Assembly: GCF_004366795.1 (NCBI RefSeq)
Contig: NZ_SORF01000011.1
Coordinates: 25,675 to 89,674 of the forward strand
Direction of reading: 5' to 3'
DNA: 64,000 nt
DNA from: Alicyclobacillus sacchari
GTDB taxonomy: Bacteria; Bacillota; Bacilli; Alicyclobacillales; Alicyclobacillaceae
Below, one piece after another: positions 53,154 to 61,449 of this stretch. The position numbers and the translations under genes are program-made. The notes under the pieces were generated by a model. That model had not been told where the DNA came from. It did not search any database and saw nothing but the letters and a program-made list of their open reading frames with translations. Positions within the stretch are counted from its first letter, which is position 1. Every line of letters begins with the position of its first letter.

Positions 53154-54916
53154 TTCGCAATAGCGTTGTTGCGAAGCTATGGCTGACAATCGTGGGCATG
53201 GTGTTCGTCATTCAAGCACTGTTGTCAGTATTGTTGCAACAGGTATTTAACAAGTACATTGTCGAGCGGGAAATTGAAACGCTAACGCAACTAGCCACGT
53301 CAATCCAGTCCGTGTTGACGTCCAATTCTAACCGCAATGTCAAGGAGCGGGTTGCGAGCGATATCGCACACAACGTTGAGCGAGCGGACATCAAGTATGC
53401 TATTCCATATACGCAAAATCCCATGCTGCTTCAAGCATACCGAAGTTTGACGCCATCGCAAGAGTCCCAATTTAACGCTGGAGAGCCGGTAGCCGTGCAC
53501 CGAATGGGGAACCGGTCCAATGAATTGGCTGTCTATGTCAAGCTTGTGGATCCCGGCTCACTCCCTGGCATGCTCGTGGTCACACAGCAGATGAGCGTTT
53601 TGGACGAACCCGCGCACGAAATGCGCAATTTGGTCGTTTTTGATACGGTTTTGGGAGTTATCCTCGCGACAGGCTTCGCATTTGTCATCTCGAACAATCT
53701 TTCACGTCCGTTGCTACAAATGAATCGTGCAGCGGAACAGATGGCCCGTGGGCACTATCGGCAGCGGGTAAAAGTCGTCACCAACGACGAAGTGGGACGG
53801 TTAGGGCAAACGTTTAACGCCTTGGCCGAGGAATTGTCCACGACCATCGAGCAACTTTCGATGGAAAGAGAAGGACTTCAACGCATTTTGTCGTCTCTTG
53901 AAGATGGTGTCGTCGCAACGGATATGCTGGGTCACGTAGTCCTTGCCAATCCTCCGGCAAGGAGAAGGTTGCGCATGCTGTCCGTTGCAGAACAAGGCGT
54001 GGTGAACGAACAACTGTTGCCGGATCGGTTAATGAAGCTTTTTGTTCGGGTAACTCAAGAGCAAGAACCGGTATTCCGCGAAGATACATGGGAAGGCCGC
54101 ACGATGGCCATCACCATGCTGCCTTTGTACGAAGCGGACGCATCGACCATGCGAGGAACGCTATGCGTGCTCAGGGATGTGACGGAAGAGCGCCGATTGG
54201 ACCGTCTACGCAAGGATTTTATTGCAAACGTATCACATGAGCTGCGAACGCCCCTGAGTATGATGCAAGGATATACAGAAGCACTGCTGGACGATATTTC
54301 TGACGATCCAGCCATGCGCCAAGAGCTAACCGAGATTATTCACGATGAAACACTTCGCATGAAACGACTCGTCAACGACCTGCTCAATTTGGCGCAGTTA
54401 GAAAGTGGACAGTTTCAAATGAATATTCATCGTATCGATCTGGTACAACTGATCCGGCGCACAGCACGTAAATTTCAGGCTCTTGCATCTGAGTATGGAT
54501 TGGCGTTCAGATTGTCTACGCAAGATGAACCGGTGTGGATTGAGGCGGATGAAGATAGGCTTGAGCAGGTCTTTACCAACCTGCTCGACAATGCGTTTCG
54601 TCACACTGCGGAAGGTGCGATTTCTTTTGTATCGGACATTCGCAACGGGTATGCATACATTCGGGTTTCGGATACGGGTGCAGGCATTCCCGAAGAAGAT
54701 CTCCCGTATATTTTTGAGCGATTTTATAAGGCGGACAAAGCACGCACTCGCTCACGCTCTGGTACTGGCCTAGGTCTCGCGATTGCCAGGCAAATCGTAT
54801 TCGAGCACCAGGGTGACATCCTGGTTGAAAGTCGGTTCGGCGAGGGCACAACGTTCACAGTTGTTCTACCCATCAGCAACGATTCTGAGCAACGTCAATC
54901 CGACAGATGGGAGTGA
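53150..54916 (+). CDS. resE: Two-component sensor histidine kinase ResE-like
   Basis: 588 residues: membrane helix (about 9-31), extracytoplasmic domain, second helix (about 160-182), HAMP (NNLSRPLLQMNRAAEQMARG), PAS-like region, HisKA with FIANVSHELRTPLSMMQGY, and HATPase (NLLDNAFRHT, DTGAGIPEEDLPYIFERFYK, GTGLGLAIA). GTG overlaps the resD stop, so the two are coupled. Confidence 0.92.
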   Translation: MIRNSVVAKLWLTIVGMVFVIQALLSVLLQQVFNKYIVEREIETLTQLATSIQSVLTSNSNRNVKERVASDIAHNVERADIKYAIPYTQNPMLLQAYRSLTPSQESQFNAGEPVAVHRMGNRSNELAVYVKLVDPGSLPGMLVVTQQMSVLDEPAHEMRNLVVFDTVLGVILATGFAFVISNNLSRPLLQMNRAAEQMARGHYRQRVKVVTNDEVGRLGQTFNALAEELSTTIEQLSMEREGLQRILSSLEDGVVATDMLGHVVLANPPARRRLRMLSVAEQGVVNEQLLPDRLMKLFVRVTQEQEPVFREDTWEGRTMAITMLPLYEADASTMRGTLCVLRDVTEERRLDRLRKDFIANVSHELRTPLSMMQGYTEALLDDISDDPAMRQELTEIIHDETLRMKRLVNDLLNLAQLESGQFQMNIHRIDLVQLIRRTARKFQALASEYGLAFRLSTQDEPVWIEADEDRLEQVFTNLLDNAFRHTAEGAISFVSDIRNGYAYIRVSDTGAGIPEEDLPYIFERFYKADKARTRSRSGTGLGLAIARQIVFEHQGDILVESRFGEGTTFTVVLPISNDSEQRQSDRWE

Positions 54917-54923
54917 ATCATCG

Positions 54924-55091
54924 TTGGCGTGGGTATACTATTATCGATTGGTCGATACTCGTTTTCAAGCGGACTGCCTTGCAGCCCGCTTGGAAGAGGG
55001 AATATGGTGGATGCCAAAGCGTCCGCCTAGATTCATCGGTGTCTTCCAAACGCAGCGTGGACGTTATGGCGTCAAGGTTCTCTGGGACTAA
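54924..55091 (+). CDS. Small protein, paralog of the one at 58587
   Basis: 55 residues beginning MAWVYYYRLVDTRFQAD and ending FQTQRGRYGVKVLWD. TTG start with GGGAG 10 bases upstream, directly after resE. The same pattern, WVY..RL.D at the start and T-R-G-x-YGV near the end, recurs in the small protein at 58587-58760, so both are likely real. Unknown family. Confidence 0.6.
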   Translation: MAWVYYYRLVDTRFQADCLAARLEEGIWWMPKRPPRFIGVFQTQRGRYGVKVLWD

Positions 55092-55139
55092 CACACCTTT
55101 TGGCAAATGACAAGAGACAACGGTAGCCGCAATCGATTG

Positions 55140-55559
55140 TCACGAATTGCGATCCTCTTTTTCGGATCTCAATAAGCATTGGCGTTGTGCTAATAGTTCG
55201 ATAACTACGCGTAAAAACGATGCCTCTGCTTCCGATAGCGTACTCATGCGTTGTGCAGCTTCTAAATAAGGCATGGCCGATTCATTCAAAATAAAGTTTT
55301 GCATCGAGAGCGGCAATTCGTCCGGTGAGTTGCGCATGTTCGGCGTCCTGTATGCCGTTTGCGAGTCACATAGGACGTTTAACGGCACGCCTAATGCCGC
55401 GGCTAGTCGCTGCGCATAGTCCAACGATGGGTGACGTTTGTCGCGTTCAATCGACGAGATGTGTGGTGTTGAAATTCCCGAACGCATTGACAACTCCTGC
55501 TGTGACCATGACCGGCTCAGACGGATTGCCCGAACACGGCTCCCAAAAGAATCCTTCAT
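55140..55559 (-). CDS. HTH-XRE transcriptional regulator (SinR-like layout)
   Basis: 139 residues: N-terminal XRE helix-turn-helix (FGSRVRAIRLSRSWSQQELS, STPHISSIERDKRHPSLDYAQRLAAALGV) and a C-terminal helical part of unknown function. GGAGG precedes the ATG. Divergent from the sirtuin gene across an AT-rich 119-base gap. Confidence 0.85.
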   Translation of the reverse strand: MKDSFGSRVRAIRLSRSWSQQELSMRSGISTPHISSIERDKRHPSLDYAQRLAAALGVPLNVLCDSQTAYRTPNMRNSPDELPLSMQNFILNESAMPYLEAAQRMSTLSEAEASFLRVVIELLAQRQCLLRSEKEDRNS

Positions 55560-55678
55560 GTAAATCCTCCTAGCAATTTAGTGTATCATGCCCACGTTGT
55601 AAATATATAGGCTGAATGACTGTATGTAAATACAATACTGGAAATAATCCTTAAAATTTTGTATAGGTGCTTGATGAT

Positions 55679-56359
55679 ATGGTTTTCTACTGTAACGGTA
55701 ACATTCTGGAAACGTTAAAACGTATTAACATGGCGAGATTTCATGCAAAGGAATTGGTTGCCATTACGGGAGCCGGTATCAGTGTGGAGAGTGGGTTGCC
55801 TGTTGGCACAGGCACCGTCTTAGGCGTTTCGCTGGGCGACTTTTTTCGACGAGACATTTGGCTCTCGGATGCTCGTGCCGCATTTGATGCATATCGCCAC
55901 ATGTTGTCAGAATGGCGGAGTGCTTCTCCCAATGCCGCTCATATCGCGTTGGCTCGTGCTGGAGTTCGAATCGTAACCCAGAATATTGATGGACTTCATC
56001 GTGATGCTGGAAGCGAAAGCGTGATTGAACTTCATGGGAATTTGAGGGAGTTGAGATGTGACGCGTGCCGCTCACGATTTACGGCGATGTTGGCGTTTGC
56101 AGAGCAGATTCCGCTGTGTCCGACATGTGGCGGCAAATTACTCCCGGGTATCGTGTTTGAGGGTGAACAGGTACGACACATCGCCAGGGCGACGGAGTGG
56201 GTCGCGGATTCACGCTGTGTCTTGGTCGTGGGTACGGAAATGAATATGGACCCCGTCCGCAGGCTTCGAGAGGTGGGAGTGCGGGCTGGTGCGGATATCA
56301 TTTGGGTGTTGGACGACGCGGAAGCCTGGGTCTGCGCTTTGGTGAAGGCTTGTTGTTAA
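55679..56359 (+). CDS. Sir2-like (sirtuin) protein with altered NAD loop
   Basis: 226 residues. NAD-binding GAGISVESGLP, TQNIDGLH, catalytic His in ELHGN, and a Cys4 zinc site (CDAC ... CPTC) fit sirtuins. The PDFRG segment that normally follows SG-[IL]-P is replaced by VGTGTVLGVSLGDFFRRD, so deacylase activity is uncertain. Start unclear: ATG 55679, GTG 55667 or ATG 55730. Confidence 0.8.
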   Translation: MVFYCNGNILETLKRINMARFHAKELVAITGAGISVESGLPVGTGTVLGVSLGDFFRRDIWLSDARAAFDAYRHMLSEWRSASPNAAHIALARAGVRIVTQNIDGLHRDAGSESVIELHGNLRELRCDACRSRFTAMLAFAEQIPLCPTCGGKLLPGIVFEGEQVRHIARATEWVADSRCVLVVGTEMNMDPVRRLREVGVRAGADIIWVLDDAEAWVCALVKACC

Positions 56360-56407
56360 AGTTCGTGCAAAATCGCGAATTTTCTACAGGAACTAGGGCC
56401 TGTCCTA

Positions 56408-56436
56408 TTTCATTCTCGACTTTTGTCATGTATAAT
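56408..56436 (+). promoter_or_regulatory. Promoter upstream of a leader with its own terminator
   Basis: Perfect TATAAT at 56431-56436 with a poor -35 (TTTCAT at 56408-56413). Confidence 0.5.
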
Positions 56437-56442
56437 GAGAAC

Positions 56443-56509
56443 AGACTTTCCCATATCCTTATACGCGAATCGCCCCCTAATCAGGTTGGTTTACCACAGG
56501 GGGCGTTTT
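56443..56509 (+). ncRNA. Candidate attenuated leader or small RNA
   Basis: About 67 nt from the predicted start to a terminator, with no ORF. It ends in CGCCCCCT / AGGGGGCG (56471-56478 with 56498-56505), holding an inner TGGT/ACCA stem, then TTTT. The next gene starts 65 bases further on. Exact ends are inferred. Confidence 0.4.
56471..56509 (+). terminator. Intrinsic terminator ahead of the unknown gene at 56574
   Basis: Perfect 8-bp GC-rich stem with an inner hairpin, followed by TTTT. Confidence 0.75.
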
Positions 56510-56573
56510 GCGTGGGGACAAATTTGAGATGGCGGCGGACGCCGTCTGCGAGAAAAAGTAGAGGGATGGACGG

Positions 56574-56951
56574 TTGACAGAGCGGATAGCGCATTATGCG
56601 CTCGTATTCGACAATAGCCGTAAAGCGAAATCGATCCGTCAGTTATATGACGCGTTGAAAGCCCGGGCGCGTCAAGAAGATCGCCTTGATGTCGCGGTTT
56701 ATGGTGAGGCGACAGGGCGCGATGGGGTGCGAGTGAAGGAGCCGGATCGGTACAGAGTGTTGAATCTCCGCCTCCAAGATGAGCACATGAGCCCCTTTTT
56801 TCGCACAACGATGAATTTGTTTCAAATGCTGATGTTGGACGAAAGCATAGACATGGCCATTTTTCGGGCCGAGCGAGGCTGGCTCTTTGAATTCCATGGT
56901 GTTGCCTCGGGACCTGTGCCATTTGGACAAAACGGATTTGATTTGCGGTAG
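56574..56951 (+). CDS. Hypothetical protein
   Basis: 125 residues, soluble alpha/beta pattern (AHYALVFDNSRKAKSIRQLYDALKARA; MLMLDESIDMAIFRAERGWLFEF in parts). No family recognised. TTG start with GAGGG upstream. Converges with the PrsW-like gene. Confidence 0.65.
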   Translation: MTERIAHYALVFDNSRKAKSIRQLYDALKARARQEDRLDVAVYGEATGRDGVRVKEPDRYRVLNLRLQDEHMSPFFRTTMNLFQMLMLDESIDMAIFRAERGWLFEFHGVASGPVPFGQNGFDLR

Positions 56952-56972
56952 AGACTGTGGCACACAGGTGTT

Positions 56973-57644
56973 CTACGTGTTGCGAAGATGCAAGAACTGA
57001 TGCCGCGTGGCGCCGACATTGCGCAAAATTTTCGCGGAGATCTCTGCCAGAATGACAAGCAAAACGGCCAAAATGATGTCCGCCCACAAGGTGGAGGCTA
57101 ATGCAAACGTGTCATAGGTGCCGTGAGCAAGCGCGGGAAGCAAGTAGGCGAAGGCTTTGTTCTTGCCGTCAAACTTCGTTTTGGCAAATCGATATCCCAT
57201 GATGATGGCAAACATGAAGTGAGCAGGGACGGCTGTGACGGAACGCACAATAGCCGTCAGAAAACCGGAACTTGTCACATATAAAATGTTTTCGACGGTT
57301 GCAAAGCCAAGGCCAATCGCAGCCGCATATACAATGCAATCGACTCGTCCCCGGATAAGGCCGCTATGGAGGACGGTGCGATCAAAAATCGACGCCTTTA
57401 GGAATTCCTCAATCATTCCTGCGACAAAAAAGGCTGTGATAATCCGCCCTTCTAGGCCGCCTTGTTGAAATCCGGGACTGTCCATGGTAATGCGTTCAAT
57501 TAAACCCGCTGGAAAGACGATGGCCGCCCCTAAAAGGAACAGTCGGACGATTTGTCGCTTGGGCTCGGGGTGAAGTTGGTCGCGCGTATAGATAAAGATC
57601 AACAGAAACAAGCCTGGAATGACTGCGAGTGCAACATACAACAT
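56973..57644 (-). CDS. prsW: PrsW family intramembrane protease
   Basis: 223 residues with about seven membrane helices. The motifs MIEEFLK, FATVENILY and HxxxD (AHGTYDTF) match PrsW, which in B. subtilis starts cleavage of anti-sigma-W factor RsiW. DQLHPEPKRQI near the N-terminus is typical. ATG 57644 has AAGGAG 9 bases upstream. No sigW/rsiW is in view. Confidence 0.9.
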   Translation of the reverse strand: MLYVALAVIPGLFLLIFIYTRDQLHPEPKRQIVRLFLLGAAIVFPAGLIERITMDSPGFQQGGLEGRIITAFFVAGMIEEFLKASIFDRTVLHSGLIRGRVDCIVYAAAIGLGFATVENILYVTSSGFLTAIVRSVTAVPAHFMFAIIMGYRFAKTKFDGKNKAFAYLLPALAHGTYDTFALASTLWADIILAVLLVILAEISAKILRNVGATRHQFLHLRNT

Positions 57645-57702
57645 GGGGCCCACTCCTTGCTCGGAAGTTGTGCCCGTAGTTTGGCGAATGGAGGCGGCAA
57701 AT

Positions 57703-58500
57703 ATGTTTGAGGGTGACATCCGAGAATTAGACCCGCAGGTAGGCGAACCTGTTGGTTATCGTCTTTTGTTGTCGTCCGGGGCGATAGAGCTTGCGGATTG
57801 GTTCAACAAGAAGGTGCACGTGACGTTTACAGGTGTTCGGCGGTGCATCGTTTGTGGCAGGAAGGCAAATAAGCTCTTTCAAAACGGGTACTGTTTTCCA
57901 TGTGTCCGCTCGTTAGCTGAGTGCGATCTCTGCATCGTGAAACCGCATGAGTGTCATTTTCACCTTGGTACATGTAGAGACGAGTCGTTTGCGCAAGGGC
58001 ATTGTATGGTTCCCCACTACGTGTATCTTGCGTGGAGCAGCGGCTGTAAGGTGGGGCTCACACGTAAGGGGAGGCAGTTGAAACGTTGGATGGATCAGGG
58101 GGCGACGTTGGCGCTGCCAATCGCAGAGGTTCCAAGCAGAAAGCTGGCCGGGGAACTCGAAATGGAAATTGCAAAGCATTTGCCGGATAAAACGGACTGG
58201 AGAAAAATGCTCAAAGAAGAGCAGAAGCCTGAACGTTCGCTTACGGAGGTTCGTCAAGAGGTGATTGCACGGTTGGCACCTGAGTTTTTGCCGTACGTGC
58301 TGCCGGAAGTGACAACCTACACATTCCGATACCCTCGTGCGGACGGATTCACTGTCAATCTGAAGTCGGTGCAATTGGACAAGCAGCCCGTCTGGGAAGG
58401 GACGCTCAGGGGGGCTAAAGGGCAGTACTTGTTGTTTGACGAGGGCGTGTGGAACGTCAAGAAATTTGCTGGCTATGAAGTCTCGATTGCATGTTCGTAG
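57703..58500 (+). CDS. DUF2797 protein
   Basis: 265 residues. Cys-rich N-terminal half (CIVCGRKANKLFQNGYCFPC, CDLCIVKPHECHFHLGTC) likely binds zinc, followed by HYVYLAWSSGCKVGLTRKGRQLKRWMDQGA, which resembles the GIY-YIG-like fold. Function unknown. GGAGG 8 bases before the ATG. Divergent from prsW with overlapping upstream sequence. Confidence 0.85.
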   Translation: MFEGDIRELDPQVGEPVGYRLLLSSGAIELADWFNKKVHVTFTGVRRCIVCGRKANKLFQNGYCFPCVRSLAECDLCIVKPHECHFHLGTCRDESFAQGHCMVPHYVYLAWSSGCKVGLTRKGRQLKRWMDQGATLALPIAEVPSRKLAGELEMEIAKHLPDKTDWRKMLKEEQKPERSLTEVRQEVIARLAPEFLPYVLPEVTTYTFRYPRADGFTVNLKSVQLDKQPVWEGTLRGAKGQYLLFDEGVWNVKKFAGYEVSIACS

Positions 58501-58586
58501 ACATCTCAGGCGAGAACAGGGTCCTAAAAACCATTTCATGAACTTGTCGCGTGTGGATACACTATCCCATGCGAGGGGGATATCAC

Positions 58587-58760
58587 ATGACATGGGTGTA
58601 TGAAGCTCGCTTGTACGACTCTAAGTCAGTAGCGTCGTACGTCGCGATGTGCATACGCGACGATCATCTACAAAGCGGCAATACAGATCTCCGCGTGCAG
58701 GTCTACAGGACGCGACGGGGCAACTATGGTGTGCGTTACCGCAGGGATTTGACCGTCTAA
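58587..58760 (+). CDS. Small protein, paralog of the one at 54924
   Basis: 57 residues: MTWVYEARLYDSKSVASYV at the start and VYRTRRGNYGVRYRRD near the end. GAGGGGG lies 7 bases before the ATG. Shares its layout with the protein at 54924-55091. Unknown family. Confidence 0.65.
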   Translation: MTWVYEARLYDSKSVASYVAMCIRDDHLQSGNTDLRVQVYRTRRGNYGVRYRRDLTV

Positions 58761-58867
58761 AGCCCGTTTTCGGGAACCCATCTCACGCCCGTTTCATCCC
58801 GAGAATACAATGTACAACGCAGCGTCGTGGGCGTATGCGGCTTTTGTTGTTCTTAGGGGTGACGCGC

Positions 58868-59575
58868 ATGATGAAAAAGTCGCAGGTGTCAGCTGGGAAG
58901 CGGCATTCCGGAGCTGCGATTCCCAATTTCGTGAAATTGGTTGAGCGTTATAAAAAGTCTGTCCTCGGTATCGAGGTTGTTCAGACCCCGTACCGCGACC
59001 GTACGTTGGTTTTCCCCTGGGATCGCCCTATACCAAGAGTTGGTCGCTCTGCCCTGAACATTGGAACAGGCTTTGTGTTTCACCCGAAAGGGTACATCTT
59101 GACTAATGAGCATGTGATTGCCGAGGCAGATCGCATTATGCTGCGCGCGTTCGGGCGCAAGGAACTGATTGATGCAGAGGTCGTCGGGCGCGATCGGCGG
59201 CACGATATTGCCATTTTGCGTGCCGACATGCCTGTTCCATCTCCCATCTTGAGACTTGGTCATAGCAGAGATATTCACGTAGGGGAATGGGTGCTGGCGA
59301 TAGGCTCGCCACTTGGCCTCGATCATACGGTAACAGTAGGCATCGTCAGTGCCAAAAACCGCCCTCTCCAAATAGGCGATCGCGACTATCCAAATCTGAT
59401 TCAAACGGATGCTGCCATTAATCGAGGCAATAGCGGTGGGCCACTCATCAATCTTCGCGGTGAAGTGATTGGCATGAATACGGCCGTGTCGCAAAGTTCG
59501 CAGGGTATTGGCTTTGCCATCAGCGCAGATGTGCTCAGAAAGCGCGTCAGCGAGATTCTGCACGAATCTCTGTGA
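58868..59575 (+). CDS. HtrA-like S1C serine protease without PDZ or membrane anchor
   Basis: 235 residues. Trypsin-like catalytic triad: His in TNEHVIAEAD, Asp in RHDIAILRAD, Ser in NRGNSGGPLIN. It ends right after the protease domain, with no PDZ, and has no signal or membrane helix from ATG 58868 (AGGGGTGA 5 bases upstream). A longer start adds a short hydrophobic stretch (RLLLFLGV) too short for a normal signal. Confidence 0.88.
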   Translation: MMKKSQVSAGKRHSGAAIPNFVKLVERYKKSVLGIEVVQTPYRDRTLVFPWDRPIPRVGRSALNIGTGFVFHPKGYILTNEHVIAEADRIMLRAFGRKELIDAEVVGRDRRHDIAILRADMPVPSPILRLGHSRDIHVGEWVLAIGSPLGLDHTVTVGIVSAKNRPLQIGDRDYPNLIQTDAAINRGNSGGPLINLRGEVIGMNTAVSQSSQGIGFAISADVLRKRVSEILHESL

Positions 59576-59665
59576 TACCTATTGCCCTCCGAATGTGGTA
59601 CAGTATCGGTGTCCGTCTGCCCATCATTGGGTTGCGGCGAAGATCAATTCTACGTGGAGGCTGTT

Positions 59666-59974
59666 ATGACGAACGAGATTCCTCAGTATAACGCGGATGA
59701 ACTGAAAAAGTTGTTGCAAGCCGGCGATGTTCAGGTCATCGACGTGCGGACGCCAGAAGAATACGCAGAGGGGCATATTCCCAACGTTCCGCTGCGACCG
59801 ATGCAGGAAGTAGCAGATTGGATGTCGGAGCTTGACCCTCAAAAGTCGTATGTTTTTGTCTGCCGCAGTGGCAATCGATCGCAGCGCGTTGCAGAGTTTC
59901 TGCGTGCCAACGGTTTCGAACATGTGGCGAATTATAGCGGCGGCATGTTGGTGTGGGACGGCGAGATCGAATAA
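59666..59974 (+). CDS. Rhodanese-like sulfurtransferase
   Basis: 102 residues, single rhodanese domain: VIDVRTPEEYAEGHIPN and active-site cysteine in VFVCRSGNRSQRVA, with GGMLVWDG at the end. Likely persulfide carrier. GGAGG before the ATG. Overlaps by 43 bases the end of the gene on the other strand. Confidence 0.92.
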   Translation: MTNEIPQYNADELKKLLQAGDVQVIDVRTPEEYAEGHIPNVPLRPMQEVADWMSELDPQKSYVFVCRSGNRSQRVAEFLRANGFEHVANYSGGMLVWDGEIE

Positions 59975-60303
59975 CGACGGAGAAAAAACAGTTGCCTTGG
60001 GTTTTGCTCGTACCACGTTCGGAGAATTTCGTTCGTCGTCCATTGCTCTTCGGTGTCGAGTCGGCACTGTAGGTCCGCGGTGATGTCGCGAATTCGGATG
60101 TGGAGTTCATCGACCTTCACACCGTCGACGAGCTGATCCCAAGCGTAGCGCATACAAGTGCGACGCAGGAGATTGTGGCGAGCGCTCTCGCTGTATATTT
60201 GAAAATCCCCGCTCTCCATCAGGATGATCACTCCGGACGGTGTGAAGATGTAATCTCCTTCTTCTTCAATGCTTGCCTCAAAGATACGCCGAATTTTGGC
60301 CAT
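59932..60303 (-). CDS. Hypothetical protein
   Basis: 123 residues, soluble and charged (KIRRIFEASIEEEGDYIFTPSGVIILMESGDF; DELHIRIRDITADLQ in parts). GGAGGGG lies before the ATG; a promoter-like TTGCAG, 18 bases, TACAGT is seen upstream on this strand. No family recognised. Divergent from the methyltransferase. Confidence 0.65.
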   Translation of the reverse strand: MAKIRRIFEASIEEEGDYIFTPSGVIILMESGDFQIYSESARHNLLRRTCMRYAWDQLVDGVKVDELHIRIRDITADLQCRLDTEEQWTTNEILRTWYEQNPRQLFFLRRYSISPSHTNMPPL

Positions 60304-60444
60304 GTCGTTTCCCCTCCTGGTTCGTTTTTTCACTGTACGAGATCTCACCACATAACTGCAACCTTGTGTTTTGATGCTGTTTGGGCACTCTTCCGGTTCG
60401 CAATGAGTTATTGCAACATACGATGGGCCGAGGAGGGGCGACCT

Positions 60445-61167
60445 GTGACATATCATGACGCCTTGGCGCAACTCGGAATTTTGCATGCACACCCTGGCGG
60501 TGAACCATTGACCGCGTGGTGGATGGGCCGCGTATCGATGCCAGAACACGCTCGTATCTTGGATGTTGGCTGTGGCAACGGCGCGACTGCATGTTTCATG
60601 GCGCAGCGTTGGAATGCGGATGTTACCGTGCTCGATGTTCGGAAACAGATGGTCGATCACGCTCTTCGGTTGGCCGCTGAGCGCAATCTTCGGTTGCGTG
60701 GGGTGGTGGGGTCGGCCGAAGCGATGCCGTTTCAACGCGAATCGTTCCATGCCATTGTCAGTGAGTCAGTGCTTGTCTTTACCAAGCCTAACCGCGCTCT
60801 GCGGGAATATCGGCGCGTGATCGAGGAGCAGGGTGTTGTCATTGCGATTGAAATGATGACACTTGGACCAGTCACAGACGCCTGGCGAAGAGAAGTCCGA
60901 CAATTGTACGGTGCACAGTTCGTGCCCGATCTATCGGGATGGAAACGGCTCTTTTACGATGCTGGTTTTGACGTGAAGGTGCTACGTTCCGGTTCTGTAT
61001 CGAGCTTGCCTTTACCCGTCAACCAGCAAGAGCCAACCTTAGCCGATCCGAAGGCATTACTGGACCCGCAGATTAGAACAGTTCTGCAACAAAACGCACA
61101 ATGGATGGAGAAACATGGGAAGGAAATGGGGTACGGCGTGTTTGAACTGCGTTGTGCAATAACATAA
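60445..61167 (+). CDS. SAM-dependent methyltransferase
   Basis: 240 residues, class I fold: ARILDVGCGNGATACFMA (motif I), VTVLDVRKQMVDHA, VGSAEAMPFQRESFHAIVSESVLVF. Resembles UbiE/small-molecule methyltransferases; substrate unknown. GTG 60445 follows GAGGAGGGG; a longer reading from 60100 crosses the opposite gene and has no site. Confidence 0.85.
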   Translation: MTYHDALAQLGILHAHPGGEPLTAWWMGRVSMPEHARILDVGCGNGATACFMAQRWNADVTVLDVRKQMVDHALRLAAERNLRLRGVVGSAEAMPFQRESFHAIVSESVLVFTKPNRALREYRRVIEEQGVVIAIEMMTLGPVTDAWRREVRQLYGAQFVPDLSGWKRLFYDAGFDVKVLRSGSVSSLPLPVNQQEPTLADPKALLDPQIRTVLQQNAQWMEKHGKEMGYGVFELRCAIT

Positions 61168-61417
61168 ACCCAGTGTTCACTGGAGATAGTACAACTGACA
61201 CCGCCTTTGCGATCGAGAACGTATTCGCTCCAAACATCTGATGACGCAAGTCTATACGCAAACCTGGTCTCGACGGATATCAGGGCGACGGATGTCAGTC
61301 ATGTAGGCTGCAGAGGAACGTTTGGGCCTTATGGGGTTCAACAGAGCCGCCAAACGCCTGATTGCTTGAATTCCAAGGCTAGTCGAATACGGATGAATCG
61401 CGAAAGCGGTGTTTGAT
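61168..61417 (+). other. Non-coding stretch with inverted repeats
   Basis: No ORF with a ribosome site. Contains CCAGTG-TT-CACTGG (61170-61183) and a longer repeat pairing CGTTTGG with CCAAACG (about 61319-61357), then ends at a strong terminator. It could be a long 3' UTR or a small RNA; no promoter is clear. Confidence 0.35.
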
Positions 61418-61449
61418 GCCGGCGGTAAGTGGCCGCCGGCCGTATTTTT
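61418..61449. terminator. Terminator between convergent genes
   Basis: GCCGGCGG-TAAGTGG-CCGCCGGC, then CGTATTTTT. Serves the plus-strand transcript; it also sits at the stop of the minus-strand phosphoesterase. Confidence 0.85.

Noticed and set aside
60100..60444. N-terminal extension of the methyltransferase
   Set aside because: It overlaps a supported gene on the other strand, and GTG 60445 has a much better ribosome site.
61207..61416. 69-residue plus-strand ORF
   Set aside because: No ribosome site and biased composition; it covers inverted repeats.
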